The notes under the pieces: model-generated
What the model saw: only the letters and a program-made list of their open reading frames with translations
Database searches by the model: none
What the model was told of the DNA's origin: nothing
Source of the DNA: Rheinheimera sp.
Lineage (GTDB): Bacteria > Pseudomonadota > Gammaproteobacteria > Enterobacterales > Alteromonadaceae
Direction: 5' to 3'
Assembly (NCBI GenBank): GCA_003543135.1
Contig: DPJG01000023.1
Location: 62,001-126,000, forward strand
DNA: 64,000 nucleotides
Shown: one piece after another, positions 1-8,940 of the stretch
Numbering within the stretch: position 1 is the stretch's first letter
Layout of the letters: every line of letters starts with the position of its first letter
Translations under genes and position numbers: made by a program

Positions 1-155
1 TTGCTGAAAATAAAAACAAATAACAGCAAATGGCTGCAACTTGCTTGTATTTGCAGCAGCAAACGGGAATAGCGGCAGGTGTTCACAATATCTCTGTACC
101 TGCCGATGCAATCTTGAATCAATTTTAAGCATCAACATTCAAAGGGGAGTTACCC
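1..155 (+). promoter_or_regulatory. Leader region upstream of prpC
   Basis: This stretch holds no convincing gene. It carries the inverted repeat TTTGC-AGCA-GCAAA (50-63) and a stem-loop with GGCAGGT (74-80) pairing with ACCTGCC (98-104). The prpC ribosome-binding site GGGGAG lies at about 142-147, eight or nine bases before the ATG. The inverted repeat could be a regulator site for the prp genes, but I cannot name the regulator. prpB, usually next to prpC, would be upstream of the window. Confidence 0.35.
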
Positions 156-1286
156 ATGGCAAATGCAAAAGAGTTAACAGGCGCAGGCCTGCGTGGTCAA
201 ATCGCAGGTAAAACCGCTTTATCCACTGTAGGTAAAACAGGTTCTGGCCTGACGTACCGCGGTTATGACGTAAAAGATTTAGCGGCGCATTGTGAATTTG
301 AAGAAGTGGCCTATCTGATTTTAAAAGGTGAGTTACCAACAGAAGCACAACTTGCTGCTTATAAAAGCAAACTGAAAGCCATGCGCAGTCTGCCACAGGC
401 ACTCAAAGAAGTGCTGGAGCGTATTCCGGCTTCTGCCCATCCGATGGATGTGATGCGTACCGGCTGCTCTATGCTGGGCAATCTGGAAACAGAACAATCC
501 TTTGCAGAGCAGCAGGACGCGACAGACCGAATGCTGGCGATTTTCCCGGGCCTGATTAACTACTGGTACAACTACAGCCACCATGGCAAACGAATTGACG
601 TGGAAACAGCCGCTGATTCTATTGCAGAGCAGTTCCTCTGGACTTTACACGGTGAAAAACCGCAGGCGCTGCATACCCAGGTCATGCAGGCTTCATTAAT
701 TTTATACGCCGAGCATGAATTTAACGCTTCGACTTTTACCGCCCGTGTTTGTGCTTCAACCTTGTCAGATATGCATTCCTGCATCACAGGCGCTATTGGT
801 TCACTGCGCGGTCCACTGCACGGTGGTGCCAATGAAGCGGCAATGGAACTGATTGAGAAGATGCAAAACCCGGATCATGCCGAAGAAACCTTAATGGGTA
901 TGCTGGCACGCAAAGACAAAATTATGGGTTTTGGCCATGCAATTTACGCAGAATCAGACCCACGTAACGCCGTGATCAAAGCCTGGTCGGAAAAACTGGC
1001 CGCAGCTAATGGTGACACCAAACTTTATGATGTGTCAGTGCGCTGTGAAGCGGTGATGTGGCGTGAGAAAAAACTGTTCTGTAATGCCGACTTTTTCCAT
1101 GCCTCGGCCTACAACTATATGGGCATTCCAACCAAATTGTTTACACCGATTTTTGTTTGCTCACGTTTAACCGGCTGGGCCGCTCATGTGATGGAGCAGC
1201 GGGCTGACAACCGTATTATCCGGCCAAGTGCTGAATATACCGGTGTGGAGCCGCGTGAAGTCACGCCTATTGCACAGCGCGGCTAA
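156..1286 (+). CDS. prpC: 2-methylcitrate synthase PrpC
   Basis: Condenses propionyl-CoA with oxaloacetate to 2-methylcitrate, the first step of the cytoplasmic methylcitrate cycle. The 376-residue protein has the length of PrpC rather than of the longer hexameric citrate synthases. Citrate-synthase fold motifs are visible: the PLHGGANEAA segment with an active-site His, GFGHAIY with a second His, and the NADFFHA segment near residue 310. The ATG at 156 follows GGGGAG. acnD and prpF follow on the same strand and complete a propionate-degradation set. A perfect hairpin lies just after the stop codon. A plain citrate synthase is less likely given the neighbours. Confidence 0.95.
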   Translation: MANAKELTGAGLRGQIAGKTALSTVGKTGSGLTYRGYDVKDLAAHCEFEEVAYLILKGELPTEAQLAAYKSKLKAMRSLPQALKEVLERIPASAHPMDVMRTGCSMLGNLETEQSFAEQQDATDRMLAIFPGLINYWYNYSHHGKRIDVETAADSIAEQFLWTLHGEKPQALHTQVMQASLILYAEHEFNASTFTARVCASTLSDMHSCITGAIGSLRGPLHGGANEAAMELIEKMQNPDHAEETLMGMLARKDKIMGFGHAIYAESDPRNAVIKAWSEKLAAANGDTKLYDVSVRCEAVMWREKKLFCNADFFHASAYNYMGIPTKLFTPIFVCSRLTGWAAHVMEQRADNRIIRPSAEYTGVEPREVTPIAQRG

Positions 1287-1294
1287 TCAACCAT

Positions 1295-1318
1295 AAAGGG
1301 ACGCAAAGCGTCCCTTTT
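1295..1318 (+). terminator. Hairpin terminator after prpC, inside the prp gene set
   Basis: AAAGGGACGC (1295-1304) and GCGTCCCTTT (1308-1317) form a perfect 10-bp stem with an AAA loop. The following run of T is short (TTTT, then GG). It may reduce transcription from prpC into acnD rather than stop it fully. Confidence 0.7.
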
Positions 1319-1382
1319 GGCTTGATGCTGCTTATCGCTCAATTTTTTTGGGCAGCAACAGTTGCTGCTCTGGAAGCTAAAA

Positions 1383-3968
1383 ATGAATACTCAATATCGC
1401 AAGCCGCTTGCCGGCACGCAGTTAGACTATTTTGATGCCCGCGAGGCCGTCAATAACATCAGCCCTGGCGCCTGGGAAACCTTGCCTTATACCAGCCGTG
1501 TCCATGCGGAAAACCTGGTGCGCCGTGCAGATCCTGCCCAGTTAAATGCCTATTTAAGCCAGCTGATTGAACGCAAACAAGAGCTGGATTTTCCCTGGTT
1601 TCCGGCTCGAGTGGTGTGTCATGACATTCTTGGCCAAACTGCGCTTGTGGATTTAGCTGGCTTGCGTGACGCCATCGCCCAGATGGGCGGCGACCCTGCC
1701 AAAGTAAACCCTGTGGTGCCAACCCAGCTGATTGTTGACCATTCACTGGCGGTTGAGCATGGCGGTTTTGAAAAAGACGCTTTTGACAAAAACCGCGCTA
1801 TTGAAGACAGACGCAACGACGACAGATTCCATTTTATTAACTGGACAAAAAAAGCCTTTAAAAACGTTGATGTGATACCGCCTGGCAACGGCATTATGCA
1901 TCAGATCAATTTAGAACGGATGTCGCCGGTGATCCATGCCATTGATGGTGTGGCTTTCCCCGACACTTTGGTCGGCACCGACAGCCATACCCCGCACGTG
2001 GATGCTTTGGGTGTTATTGCCATAGGTGTGGGTGGTTTAGAGGCTGAAAGTGTCATGCTCGGCCGTGCCTCCTGGATGCGCCTGCCAGACATTATTGGTG
2101 TGGAGCTGACAGGTAAAGCCCAGCCTGGCATACAGGCAACAGACATCGTCCTGGCACTGACCGAGTTTTTGCGTAAACAAAAAGTGGTATCCAGTTATTT
2201 AGAGTTTTTTGGTGAAGGCGCCAGCAGCTTAAGCCTTGGCGACAGAGCCACTATCTCCAATATGACGCCAGAGTATGGCGCCACTGCGGCGATGTTTTAT
2301 ATCGACCAGCAGACTTTGGACTATTTAACCTTAACCGGCCGCGATGCCGCGCAGGTTAAACTGGTCGAAACTTACGCCAAAACGGCCGGTCTTTGGGCTG
2401 ATAGTTTAACCACAGCCGTGTATCCACGGGTGCTGAAGTTTGATTTATCCACTGTGGTTCGTAACATTGCTGGTCCTTCTAACCCGCATGCGCGGGTAGC
2501 GACCACCGACTTAGCGGCAAAAGGCATCAGTGGTGTGGTAGAAAATACCCCGGGTTTAATGCCGGATGGTGCTGTGATTATTGCTGCTATCACCAGCTGC
2601 ACCAATACCAGCAACCCGCGTAACGTCATTGCCGCTGGTTTATTGGCGCGTAACGCCCACAAACTTGGGTTAAGCCGCAAGCCCTGGGTAAAAAGCTCAT
2701 TAGCGCCTGGCTCCAAAGCGGTAGAACTGTATTTAAAAGAAGCTAATTTACTGACCGATTTAGAAGCCTTAGGTTTTGGTATAGTCGGTTTTGCCTGCAC
2801 CACCTGTAATGGCATGAGTGGCGCTTTAGACCCAGTCATTCAGCAGGAAGTGATAGAGCGTGATTTATACGCCACAGCGGTGCTGTCCGGTAACCGCAAT
2901 TTTGATGGCCGTATTCACCCTTATGCTAAACAAGCATTTTTAGCCTCACCTGCGTTAGTCGTTGCTTACGCCATTGCCGGCACCATCCGTTTTGATATTG
3001 AAAAAGATGTGCTGGGGGTCGTAGATGGCCGTGAAATACGCTTAAAAGACATTTGGCCAACAGATGCGGAAATAGACGCCGTTGTTGCCAGCAGCGTAAA
3101 ACCGGAGCAATACCGCAAAGTGTACGAGCCTATGTTTGCAGTGTCGGTTGATTTTGGCGAAAAAATCAGTCCGCTTTATGACTGGCGGCCACAAAGTACC
3201 TATATTCGTCGTCCGCCTTACTGGGAAGGTGCGCTGGCCGGTGAGCGCACGCTCAAAGGTATGCTGCCGCTGGCGGTGCTGGGTGACAACATCACCACAG
3301 ACCATTTATCACCATCCAACGCCATTATGATGGACAGCGCGGCCGGTGAATATTTACACAAAATGGGCTTGCCGGAAGAAGACTTTAACTCTTACGCCAC
3401 GCACCGTGGTGACCACTTAACGGCGCAGCGCGCTACTTTTGCCAACCCTAAACTCATCAACGAAATGGCGGTGGTCGATGGCAAGGTGAAACAAGGTTCT
3501 CTTGCGCGGATTGAGCCAGAAGGCAAGGTCACCCGGATGTGGGAAGCCATTGAAACCTATATGGAACGTAAACAGCCGCTGATTATTATTGCCGGTGCTG
3601 ACTATGGTCAGGGTTCGTCGCGTGACTGGGCGGCCAAAGGTGTGCGTTTAGCTGGTGTTGAAGCCATAGTTGCTGAAGGTTTTGAGCGTATTCACCGTAC
3701 TAACTTAGTAGGGATGGGGGTATTGCCGCTGGAGTTTAAAGCCGGCACCAACCGCCAGACCTTAGGCCTGGATGGCACCGAAAGTTATGACGTCATTGGT
3801 GAGCGTTTGCCAAGGGCTGATTTAACTTTGGTCATTCATCGCCGTAACGGTGAGACGCTGCAAGTGCCGGTCACCTGCCGTTTAGATACCGCTGAAGAAG
3901 TGTCGATTTACGATGCCGGCGGGGTACTACAGCGTTTTGCCAAAGACTTTTTGGGTGGTGCTGTTTAA
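1383..3968 (+). CDS. acnD: Fe/S-dependent 2-methylcitrate dehydratase AcnD
   Basis: Aconitase-family enzyme that dehydrates 2-methylcitrate in the AcnD-PrpF version of the methylcitrate cycle, replacing PrpD. The three 4Fe-4S ligand cysteines are visible at C406 (in SCTNTSNP), C472 and C475 (in CTTCNG). The C-terminal swivel domain has the GSSRDWAAKG segment. The ATG at 1383 is chosen over an in-frame TTG at 1362 because GGAAG lies six bases upstream and the protein then begins MNTQYRKPL, as expected for AcnD; this gives 861 residues. It is followed by a hairpin and then prpF. AcnD needs PrpF, and both are present here, which supports the assignment over a general aconitase. Confidence 0.95.
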   Translation: MNTQYRKPLAGTQLDYFDAREAVNNISPGAWETLPYTSRVHAENLVRRADPAQLNAYLSQLIERKQELDFPWFPARVVCHDILGQTALVDLAGLRDAIAQMGGDPAKVNPVVPTQLIVDHSLAVEHGGFEKDAFDKNRAIEDRRNDDRFHFINWTKKAFKNVDVIPPGNGIMHQINLERMSPVIHAIDGVAFPDTLVGTDSHTPHVDALGVIAIGVGGLEAESVMLGRASWMRLPDIIGVELTGKAQPGIQATDIVLALTEFLRKQKVVSSYLEFFGEGASSLSLGDRATISNMTPEYGATAAMFYIDQQTLDYLTLTGRDAAQVKLVETYAKTAGLWADSLTTAVYPRVLKFDLSTVVRNIAGPSNPHARVATTDLAAKGISGVVENTPGLMPDGAVIIAAITSCTNTSNPRNVIAAGLLARNAHKLGLSRKPWVKSSLAPGSKAVELYLKEANLLTDLEALGFGIVGFACTTCNGMSGALDPVIQQEVIERDLYATAVLSGNRNFDGRIHPYAKQAFLASPALVVAYAIAGTIRFDIEKDVLGVVDGREIRLKDIWPTDAEIDAVVASSVKPEQYRKVYEPMFAVSVDFGEKISPLYDWRPQSTYIRRPPYWEGALAGERTLKGMLPLAVLGDNITTDHLSPSNAIMMDSAAGEYLHKMGLPEEDFNSYATHRGDHLTAQRATFANPKLINEMAVVDGKVKQGSLARIEPEGKVTRMWEAIETYMERKQPLIIIAGADYGQGSSRDWAAKGVRLAGVEAIVAEGFERIHRTNLVGMGVLPLEFKAGTNRQTLGLDGTESYDVIGERLPRADLTLVIHRRNGETLQVPVTCRLDTAEEVSIYDAGGVLQRFAKDFLGGAV

Positions 3969-3993
3969 CACAGCAACCATAAATTTTCAGTAC

Positions 3994-4027
3994 AAGCCGG
4001 TGCCTGCGTTGCAGGTGCCGGCTTTTT
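3994..4027 (+). terminator. Hairpin with T-run between acnD and prpF
   Basis: GCCGGTGCCTGC and GCAGGTGCCGGC pair in two 5-bp blocks around a 2x2 internal loop, closed by GTT and followed by TTTTT. It lies 14 bases before the prpF start, so it probably lowers prpF expression rather than ending the operon. Confidence 0.7.
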
Positions 4028-4041
4028 AGCAGGGTGACATC

Positions 4042-5223
4042 ATGACTTTTGCACCACAAATTAAAATTGCCGCCACTTATATGCGCGGTGGCACCAGTAA
4101 AGGGGTGTTTTTTAAATTAACCGATTTACCTTTAGCAGCACAGCAGCCAGGTGAAGCGCGTGACAAGCTGCTGCTTAGGGTGATTGGCAGCCCTGATCCA
4201 TACGGCAAACACACCGACGGTATGGGGGGCGCGACTTCCAGCACCAGTAAAACAGTAATTTTAAGTAAAAGCCAAAAAGCTGACCACGATGTGGATTATC
4301 TGTTTGGTCAGGTCGCCATCGATAAAGCCTTTATCGATTGGAGCGGCAACTGTGGCAATTTAACAGCGGCTGTGGGCTCTTTTGCCATCAGCAATGGGTT
4401 GGTGGATGCTTCGCGTATTCTCCAAAACGGTATTTGTACGGTTCGGATTTGGCAGGCCAATATTGGTAAAACCATTATTGCCCATGTGCCTGTTACCAAC
4501 GGTTTGGTTCAGGAAACCGGTGACTTTGAACTGGATGGGGTGACTTTCCCCGCCGCAGAGGTGGTGATTGAATTTTTAGACCCGGCCGCCGACGAAGATG
4601 GCGGTGGCGGTGCTATGTTCCCAACCGGCAATCTGGTAGATAGTTTAGAAGTGCCTGGTATTGGTACTTTTGCTGCCACTATGATTAACGCCGGTATTCC
4701 AACCATTTTTGTCAATGCTGCCGATATTGGTTATAGCGGCACTGAGTTGCAGGACGCCATTAATGGCGACGCCAAAGCGCTGGAGAGATTTGAAACCATC
4801 CGTGCTTATGGCGCGCTTAAAATGGGGCTGATTAGCGAGCTCAGCGAAGCTAAAAGCCGCCAGCACACACCAAAGATTGCTTTTGTGGCACCGCCTGCAG
4901 CTTATGTATCGTCCAGTGGCAAAACTATTAGCCAAAACGACATCGATTTATCAGTGCGGGCACTGTCGATGGGCAAATTACACCACGCCATGATGGGTAC
5001 AGCTGCAGTGGCTATTGGCACTGCTGCGGCAATTCCCGGTACTTTAGTCAATCTGGCCGCTGGTGGCGGGGAGCGCACTGCGGTGCGGTTTGGCCATCCG
5101 TCCGGCACTTTAAGGGTTGGGGCAGAAGCGGCGCTGGTCGACGGCCAATGGCAAGTGACCAAAGCCATTATGAGCCGAAGTGCCAGGGTGTTGATGGAAG
5201 GTTGGGTGCGGGTGCCTGGTTAA
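4042..5223 (+). CDS. prpF: 2-methylaconitate cis-trans isomerase PrpF
   Basis: Isomerises the 2-methylaconitate made by AcnD so that it can be hydrated to 2-methylisocitrate. The 393-residue length fits PrpF. The opening MRGGTSKG motif and the GNCGNL motif with its catalytic-site Cys (about residue 107), typical of this diaminopimelate-epimerase-like fold, are visible, as is the glycine-rich GGGERTAVRFGHPSG near the C-terminus. It starts at ATG 4042, right after the intercistronic hairpin, with AGGGTG upstream. Genes after prpF belong to other functions, so the prp set ends here. Confidence 0.95.
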   Translation: MTFAPQIKIAATYMRGGTSKGVFFKLTDLPLAAQQPGEARDKLLLRVIGSPDPYGKHTDGMGGATSSTSKTVILSKSQKADHDVDYLFGQVAIDKAFIDWSGNCGNLTAAVGSFAISNGLVDASRILQNGICTVRIWQANIGKTIIAHVPVTNGLVQETGDFELDGVTFPAAEVVIEFLDPAADEDGGGGAMFPTGNLVDSLEVPGIGTFAATMINAGIPTIFVNAADIGYSGTELQDAINGDAKALERFETIRAYGALKMGLISELSEAKSRQHTPKIAFVAPPAAYVSSSGKTISQNDIDLSVRALSMGKLHHAMMGTAAVAIGTAAAIPGTLVNLAAGGGERTAVRFGHPSGTLRVGAEAALVDGQWQVTKAIMSRSARVLMEGWVRVPG

Positions 5224-5461
5224 CAGCTGTGCGTTTTGTTGCATCAGTTATAGTTGCGACAGTAAAAAAGTAAGCAGGGCAGCGCTTTTACAACAATGTT
5301 GTGCCTGCAGCTTTTTACTGGCGCCACTGCCGTCAAGATGGCAGTGCGATGGGCATAACTTATTGCTTGTACTGCGCTTCCTTTTTGTTTGCATTGATTG
5401 CAAATTAAAATATTTCTGTTTAGATTGGTACAGTCGAAGGTCAAAACAGCGGGATCACACA

Positions 5462-5848
5462 ATGAAAAAATGGTTGCTTACCAGCCTGATTGCCGCCAGC
5501 CTGAGTTGCTCAGTGCAGGCTGCAGATCAGGATTACAAGTTAGTTACAGTTGCCGGTTACCTGAATTTTTATCTGTTGAACCTTAATGCCTGTGAAGATT
5601 TCCACCCAGAGGTGCGTAAAGCCGCTTTTGATGCAGAGCAGTCGTTGTATCCCTGGCTGGAAAAATTAGATGCCCGCACCAAAAACAGCATTGATGCCAG
5701 TGTGATCAGTGACGTGGTGAAAAAACGCCGTAATGCGCTCAACGCACAAATTAATGAAGGTGATTTTACGCTGGAGCATTGTCAGGCAGTCATTAAGCTG
5801 TTGGCCGGTGATGGTTTAGATAAAACTCTGTTAAAAAATCTGGAATAA
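5462..5848 (+). CDS. Small exported protein of unknown function
   Basis: I do not recognise a family. The 128-residue protein starts MKKWLLTSLIAASLS and has a typical Sec signal peptide ending near VQA/AD (residues 1-21). The mature part is about 105 residues, mostly helical in composition, with two cysteines: one in NACEDFHPEV and one in LEHCQAVIK. These could form a disulfide in the periplasm. The ATG at 5462 is preferred over an in-frame upstream start at 5363 because the signal peptide begins there. It stands alone: a 238-bp gap lies upstream and a hairpin terminator downstream. Confidence 0.65.
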   Translation: MKKWLLTSLIAASLSCSVQAADQDYKLVTVAGYLNFYLLNLNACEDFHPEVRKAAFDAEQSLYPWLEKLDARTKNSIDASVISDVVKKRRNALNAQINEGDFTLEHCQAVIKLLAGDGLDKTLLKNLE

Positions 5849-5871
5849 ATTCCGACCGCAAAAAAAAGGAA

Positions 5872-5896
5872 AGCCCACCATAAGGTGGGCTGTTAT
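5872..5896 (+). terminator. Hairpin terminator
   Basis: AGCCCACC (5872-5879), loop ATAA, GGTGGGCT (5884-5891), then GTTATTT. The stem is strong and the T-rich tail is interrupted. It ends the small exported-protein gene. Confidence 0.65.
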
Positions 5897-5898
5897 TT

Positions 5899-6399
5899 AT
5901 GTTGATGATCCGCCAGATGCAGGCTTTTGATTTGCCTGCAGTCGTAAAACTGCAAGACCGTTGTTATTCCGCTGAGTTATTTGAACCTGCTGAACTGTTA
6001 AAACGACGTTTTTCCGCTTTTCCGCAAAGCTGCTGGGTGGCTTGTTATCAGGATAAACTCTGGGGTTATCTGTTTAGCTATCCAGGGCAGCTCGGCAAAA
6101 TTAATGCGCTGGCCGCTGATTTTATTCAGGTGACAACACCTGATTGTTTGTACTTGCACGATATGGCTGTCAGCCTGGATGCACGTGGGCAGGGGGTAGC
6201 GCAACATCTGCTCACAGCGGCAGAGCAATATGCCGCGGCTCAAGGTTTGAATACGCTTGCGTTAGTGGCAGTGCAAAATTCTGCCTCTTATTGGCAACAG
6301 CGTGGTTTTGAAATTTTGTCTTCTTTAACTGCAACACAGCAGCAGAACCTGGCAAGTTACAGTGGTCAACAAGCTTTGTATCTGACCAAAACACTGTAA
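5899..6399 (+). CDS. GNAT family N-acetyltransferase
   Basis: A single-domain GNAT enzyme of 166 residues that would transfer acetyl from acetyl-CoA to an amine. Motif A is visible around residues 93-110 (MAVSLDARGQGVAQHLL), with the Q/RxxGxG/A-type CoA-binding loop RGQGVA. The C-terminal part has YWQQRGFE, a common GNAT motif B end. The substrate cannot be told from sequence. It begins directly after the upstream terminator, and a second ATG two codons in (5905) is an alternative start. The following gene, glpQ, is on the same strand. Confidence 0.85.
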   Translation: MLMIRQMQAFDLPAVVKLQDRCYSAELFEPAELLKRRFSAFPQSCWVACYQDKLWGYLFSYPGQLGKINALAADFIQVTTPDCLYLHDMAVSLDARGQGVAQHLLTAAEQYAAAQGLNTLALVAVQNSASYWQQRGFEILSSLTATQQQNLASYSGQQALYLTKTL

Positions 6400-6439
6400 G
6401 TCGTTCTATTGTCATCAAAATATCACCGATGTTTTTTAC

Positions 6440-6467
6440 ACTCTGGCTTTTTAAGAAGCCGGAGTTT
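6440..6467 (+). promoter_or_regulatory. Hairpin that covers the glpQ ribosome-binding site
   Basis: ACTCTGGCTT (6440-6449) pairs with AAGCCGGAGT (6456-6465) across a six-base loop, giving 10 bp with one G-U pair. The GGAG ribosome-binding site of glpQ (6461-6464) lies inside the 3' arm, six bases before the ATG at 6471. No T-run follows, so it does not look like a terminator. Confidence 0.5.
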
Positions 6468-6470
6468 GTG

Positions 6471-7655
6471 ATGCGTGTGTTATTGGCTATTTTTGCGATT
6501 GTGGCGGGTTTAACCGCGCAAGCGCAGACCACAGAAGCTTGCCCCTATTGGCCTTTGGTTATTGCCCATCGTGGTGCCAGCGGTTATTTGCCTGAGCATA
6601 GCCTGGCCGCTTATCAACTGGCTTTAGAGCAAGGCGCTGATTTTATTGAAGTAGATTTGGTGCCAAGCCGTGACGGTGTATTGATAATACGCCATGAAAA
6701 TGAATTAAGTCATAGTACAGACGTCGCTAAAAGAGCCGAATTTGCTCACCTTTATACTAAAAAGCAGGTTGACGGCATTTGGCAGCAAGGCTGGTTTAGT
6801 GAAGATTTTACCCTGGCCGAACTTCGGCGTTTAAAACTCAAAGAAAGTATGCCCAGGCTCAGACCGCAAAGTGCAAAACACGATGGTGTTTATGGCATTG
6901 TCACCCTGGCTGAGGTTCTGGAGCTTCTGAGCAGGCATCAGCAACAAACCGGTCGTAACGTTGGCATTTATATTGAAACCAAACATCCCAGTTATTTTGC
7001 CCATATTGGTAAAAGGCAAGATGGTCAGCCGTTAGCCATAGATATTACCGCTTTGTTGGTGCAGCAATTAAGCAAAACCTCAGTCTTACCAGACCAGATG
7101 TACATTCAGTCTTTTGAAGTCAGTAACCTGGTGCGGCTGAAGCATCAGTTGTTGCCTGAGGCCGGCTTAACAAGGGTTAAGCTGGTGCAGCTAATTGGTG
7201 ACAGCCGCCAGCAGTATTTGCAGCCCAAAGACAGCTTTTCCGAACCCTATGATTTTTATGCAGCCAGTCAGGGACTGTTGCAGTTACCTGAATTACCGTT
7301 TGGGTTAAAAGCCTTTGCCGGCAGCAGGTTACACTATGGTTTACTGATGACAACACAGGGGCTGAGCGCAGTCGCAAGTTATGCCGACGGCATCGGCCCC
7401 TGGCGGCAAGACTTATACCCACAAATTGGCGGTGATATACCTTTGTTAGCTGAGGCCGCCACAGCCGGACTGGTGGTGCATCCTTATACCTATCGTAGGG
7501 AACCAGACCATCTGCTGGCTGATGGTTCGGGCAAGCTGATGTCGATGCAAAATGAACTTGGCTGGATCTACCGTCAGGGTATTCAGGGTGTTTTTACGGA
7601 TTTTCCCGATATCGCCGTAAAGATCAGGGCTGAGTTATGTAAAAAAGGCAATTAA
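6471..7655 (+). CDS. glpQ: Periplasmic glycerophosphodiester phosphodiesterase (GlpQ type)
   Basis: Hydrolyses glycerophosphodiesters to glycerol-3-phosphate and an alcohol. A Sec signal peptide (MRVLLAIFAIVAG...AQA, residues 1-20) sends it to the periplasm, as for GlpQ and unlike cytoplasmic UgpQ. Catalytic motifs are present: HRGASGYLPEHS near residue 35, EVDLVPSRDG with the metal-binding Glu and Asp, and RHE. Its 394 residues fit GlpQ. The ATG at 6471 is chosen over 6429 because it has a GGAG site and starts the signal peptide. That site sits in a hairpin, so translation may be controlled. No glpT is next to it. Confidence 0.92.
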   Translation: MRVLLAIFAIVAGLTAQAQTTEACPYWPLVIAHRGASGYLPEHSLAAYQLALEQGADFIEVDLVPSRDGVLIIRHENELSHSTDVAKRAEFAHLYTKKQVDGIWQQGWFSEDFTLAELRRLKLKESMPRLRPQSAKHDGVYGIVTLAEVLELLSRHQQQTGRNVGIYIETKHPSYFAHIGKRQDGQPLAIDITALLVQQLSKTSVLPDQMYIQSFEVSNLVRLKHQLLPEAGLTRVKLVQLIGDSRQQYLQPKDSFSEPYDFYAASQGLLQLPELPFGLKAFAGSRLHYGLLMTTQGLSAVASYADGIGPWRQDLYPQIGGDIPLLAEAATAGLVVHPYTYRREPDHLLADGSGKLMSMQNELGWIYRQGIQGVFTDFPDIAVKIRAELCKKGN

Positions 7656-7786
7656 TTATCTGAAAAGTATCAAGCTATTGAGCCTGTCATAACTTGTTAC
7701 TGTTTTGCACAGAAGCCCAGTTAACAAATACAGTACACTAAGAGCAATATAAAAAACCTTATTGTATAAAGTTGACGGACCTGCTT

Positions 7787-8938
7787 ATGAAATTCCAGAA
7801 AAACTTGTTTTATGTTGCTCTTTTCGCAACTTTTTTAACGGCCTGCGGTAAACCTGAATCCACTGAAGACACAAAACCCGAAACAAAACCTTTGTCGCTG
7901 GTCAGTGCTGATATTCTGCAGCTAAAAGCCAGTGAGCTGGCGCGCGGCCCTATGGTGTCAGGTTCGTTACAGCCTGTGGTGAAAGCTGAGCTGAATGCCG
8001 AAGTTTCCGGCATCGTCACTAAGGTTTTAAAAGACAATGGCGATTTGGTGAAAGCTGGTGAGCTTTTAGTGCAGCTTGATCAAACCACTTTTCGAGATAA
8101 GTTAATGTCAGCGCAGGAAGCCGAGCGTTCAGCTTTGGTCACAGCCGATCAGGCGCAAAAACAATTACGCCGCATGCAGTCTTTGCATAAACAGAATCTG
8201 GTGACAGCCGAAGTGCTGGAGTCTGCCGAAATTAAAGCCAATCAGGCGCATTCAGAACTGGCCTCTGCCAAAGCGCGTCTGGTTGAAGCAAGGCAGCAGC
8301 TGGAGCGTACTGAAGTACGGGCACCTTTTGATGGTGTGGTGGCACTTCGCAAAACATCCGCCGGTGATACAGCCCAAATTGGTAAAGCGCTGATGGTGGT
8401 GATTGACCCATCCAGCATGAGATTTGAAGGTTTTATTGCTGCTGATCAGGTTGGACAGGTCAAAGTGGGTCAGGCGGTGAACTTCAAAGTGAATGGTTAC
8501 AGCAACCAGCGCTTTGATGGGGTGATTGAACGTATCAACCCGCAAGCCGCTGAAACCACCCGTCAGGTCCAGGTTTTTGTGGCAATCAATAGTGAAGAAC
8601 CACTGGTGGCCGGTTTGTACGCCGAAGGCCATATTGCCGTTGCCAATCAGCAGAGCCTGATGGTGCCACCTTCAGTGCTGGTGCAGGAAGGTGACAACCA
8701 TTTTGTCTGGCAACTGAGCAACAATACACTGCATAAAGTGAAAGTTCAGGTGGGGGCCAAAGATCCACGCTGGGGCACAGTGCAGCTGCTGTCGGGCGTA
8801 AATATTGGTGACGAGGTGTTATTACAGCCTTTGGGCGCCATTAAAGAAGGTGCCACTGTCACTTTAAACAGAACCGCTGATATCGACAAAAAACCTGATG
8901 CAACTGCCGCTGCTCAGACTGCTGTAGTGGGGAACTAA
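7787..8938 (+). CDS. RND efflux periplasmic adaptor lipoprotein
   Basis: Membrane fusion protein linking an inner-membrane RND pump to an outer-membrane channel. The signal ends in a lipobox (LTAC), with the lipid-carrying Cys at residue 20 when translation starts at ATG 7787. The order is typical: a lipoyl/barrel-sandwich half (EVSGIVTKVLKDNGDLVKAGELLVQLD), a coiled-coil hairpin rich in Ala, Gln and Glu (residues about 95-165), the second lipoyl half (VRAPFDGVVALR), then beta-barrel and membrane-proximal parts. The stop lies two bases before the pump gene, so the two are co-transcribed. No outer-membrane factor gene follows, so a TolC-like protein from elsewhere is probably used. Confidence 0.93.
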   Translation: MKFQKNLFYVALFATFLTACGKPESTEDTKPETKPLSLVSADILQLKASELARGPMVSGSLQPVVKAELNAEVSGIVTKVLKDNGDLVKAGELLVQLDQTTFRDKLMSAQEAERSALVTADQAQKQLRRMQSLHKQNLVTAEVLESAEIKANQAHSELASAKARLVEARQQLERTEVRAPFDGVVALRKTSAGDTAQIGKALMVVIDPSSMRFEGFIAADQVGQVKVGQAVNFKVNGYSNQRFDGVIERINPQAAETTRQVQVFVAINSEEPLVAGLYAEGHIAVANQQSLMVPPSVLVQEGDNHFVWQLSNNTLHKVKVQVGAKDPRWGTVQLLSGVNIGDEVLLQPLGAIKEGATVTLNRTADIDKKPDATAAAQTAVVGN

Positions 8939-8940
8939 CT

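Noticed and set aside
30-128. Short frame MAATCLYLQQQ... ending in TAA before prpC
   Set aside because: 33 codons, no ribosome-binding site, no family; it lies in the leader and has an in-frame stop just before it.
2372-2839. Leftward frames inside acnD and similar long antisense frames in other genes
   Set aside because: All lie within well-supported genes in the other orientation, and show no independent motifs.
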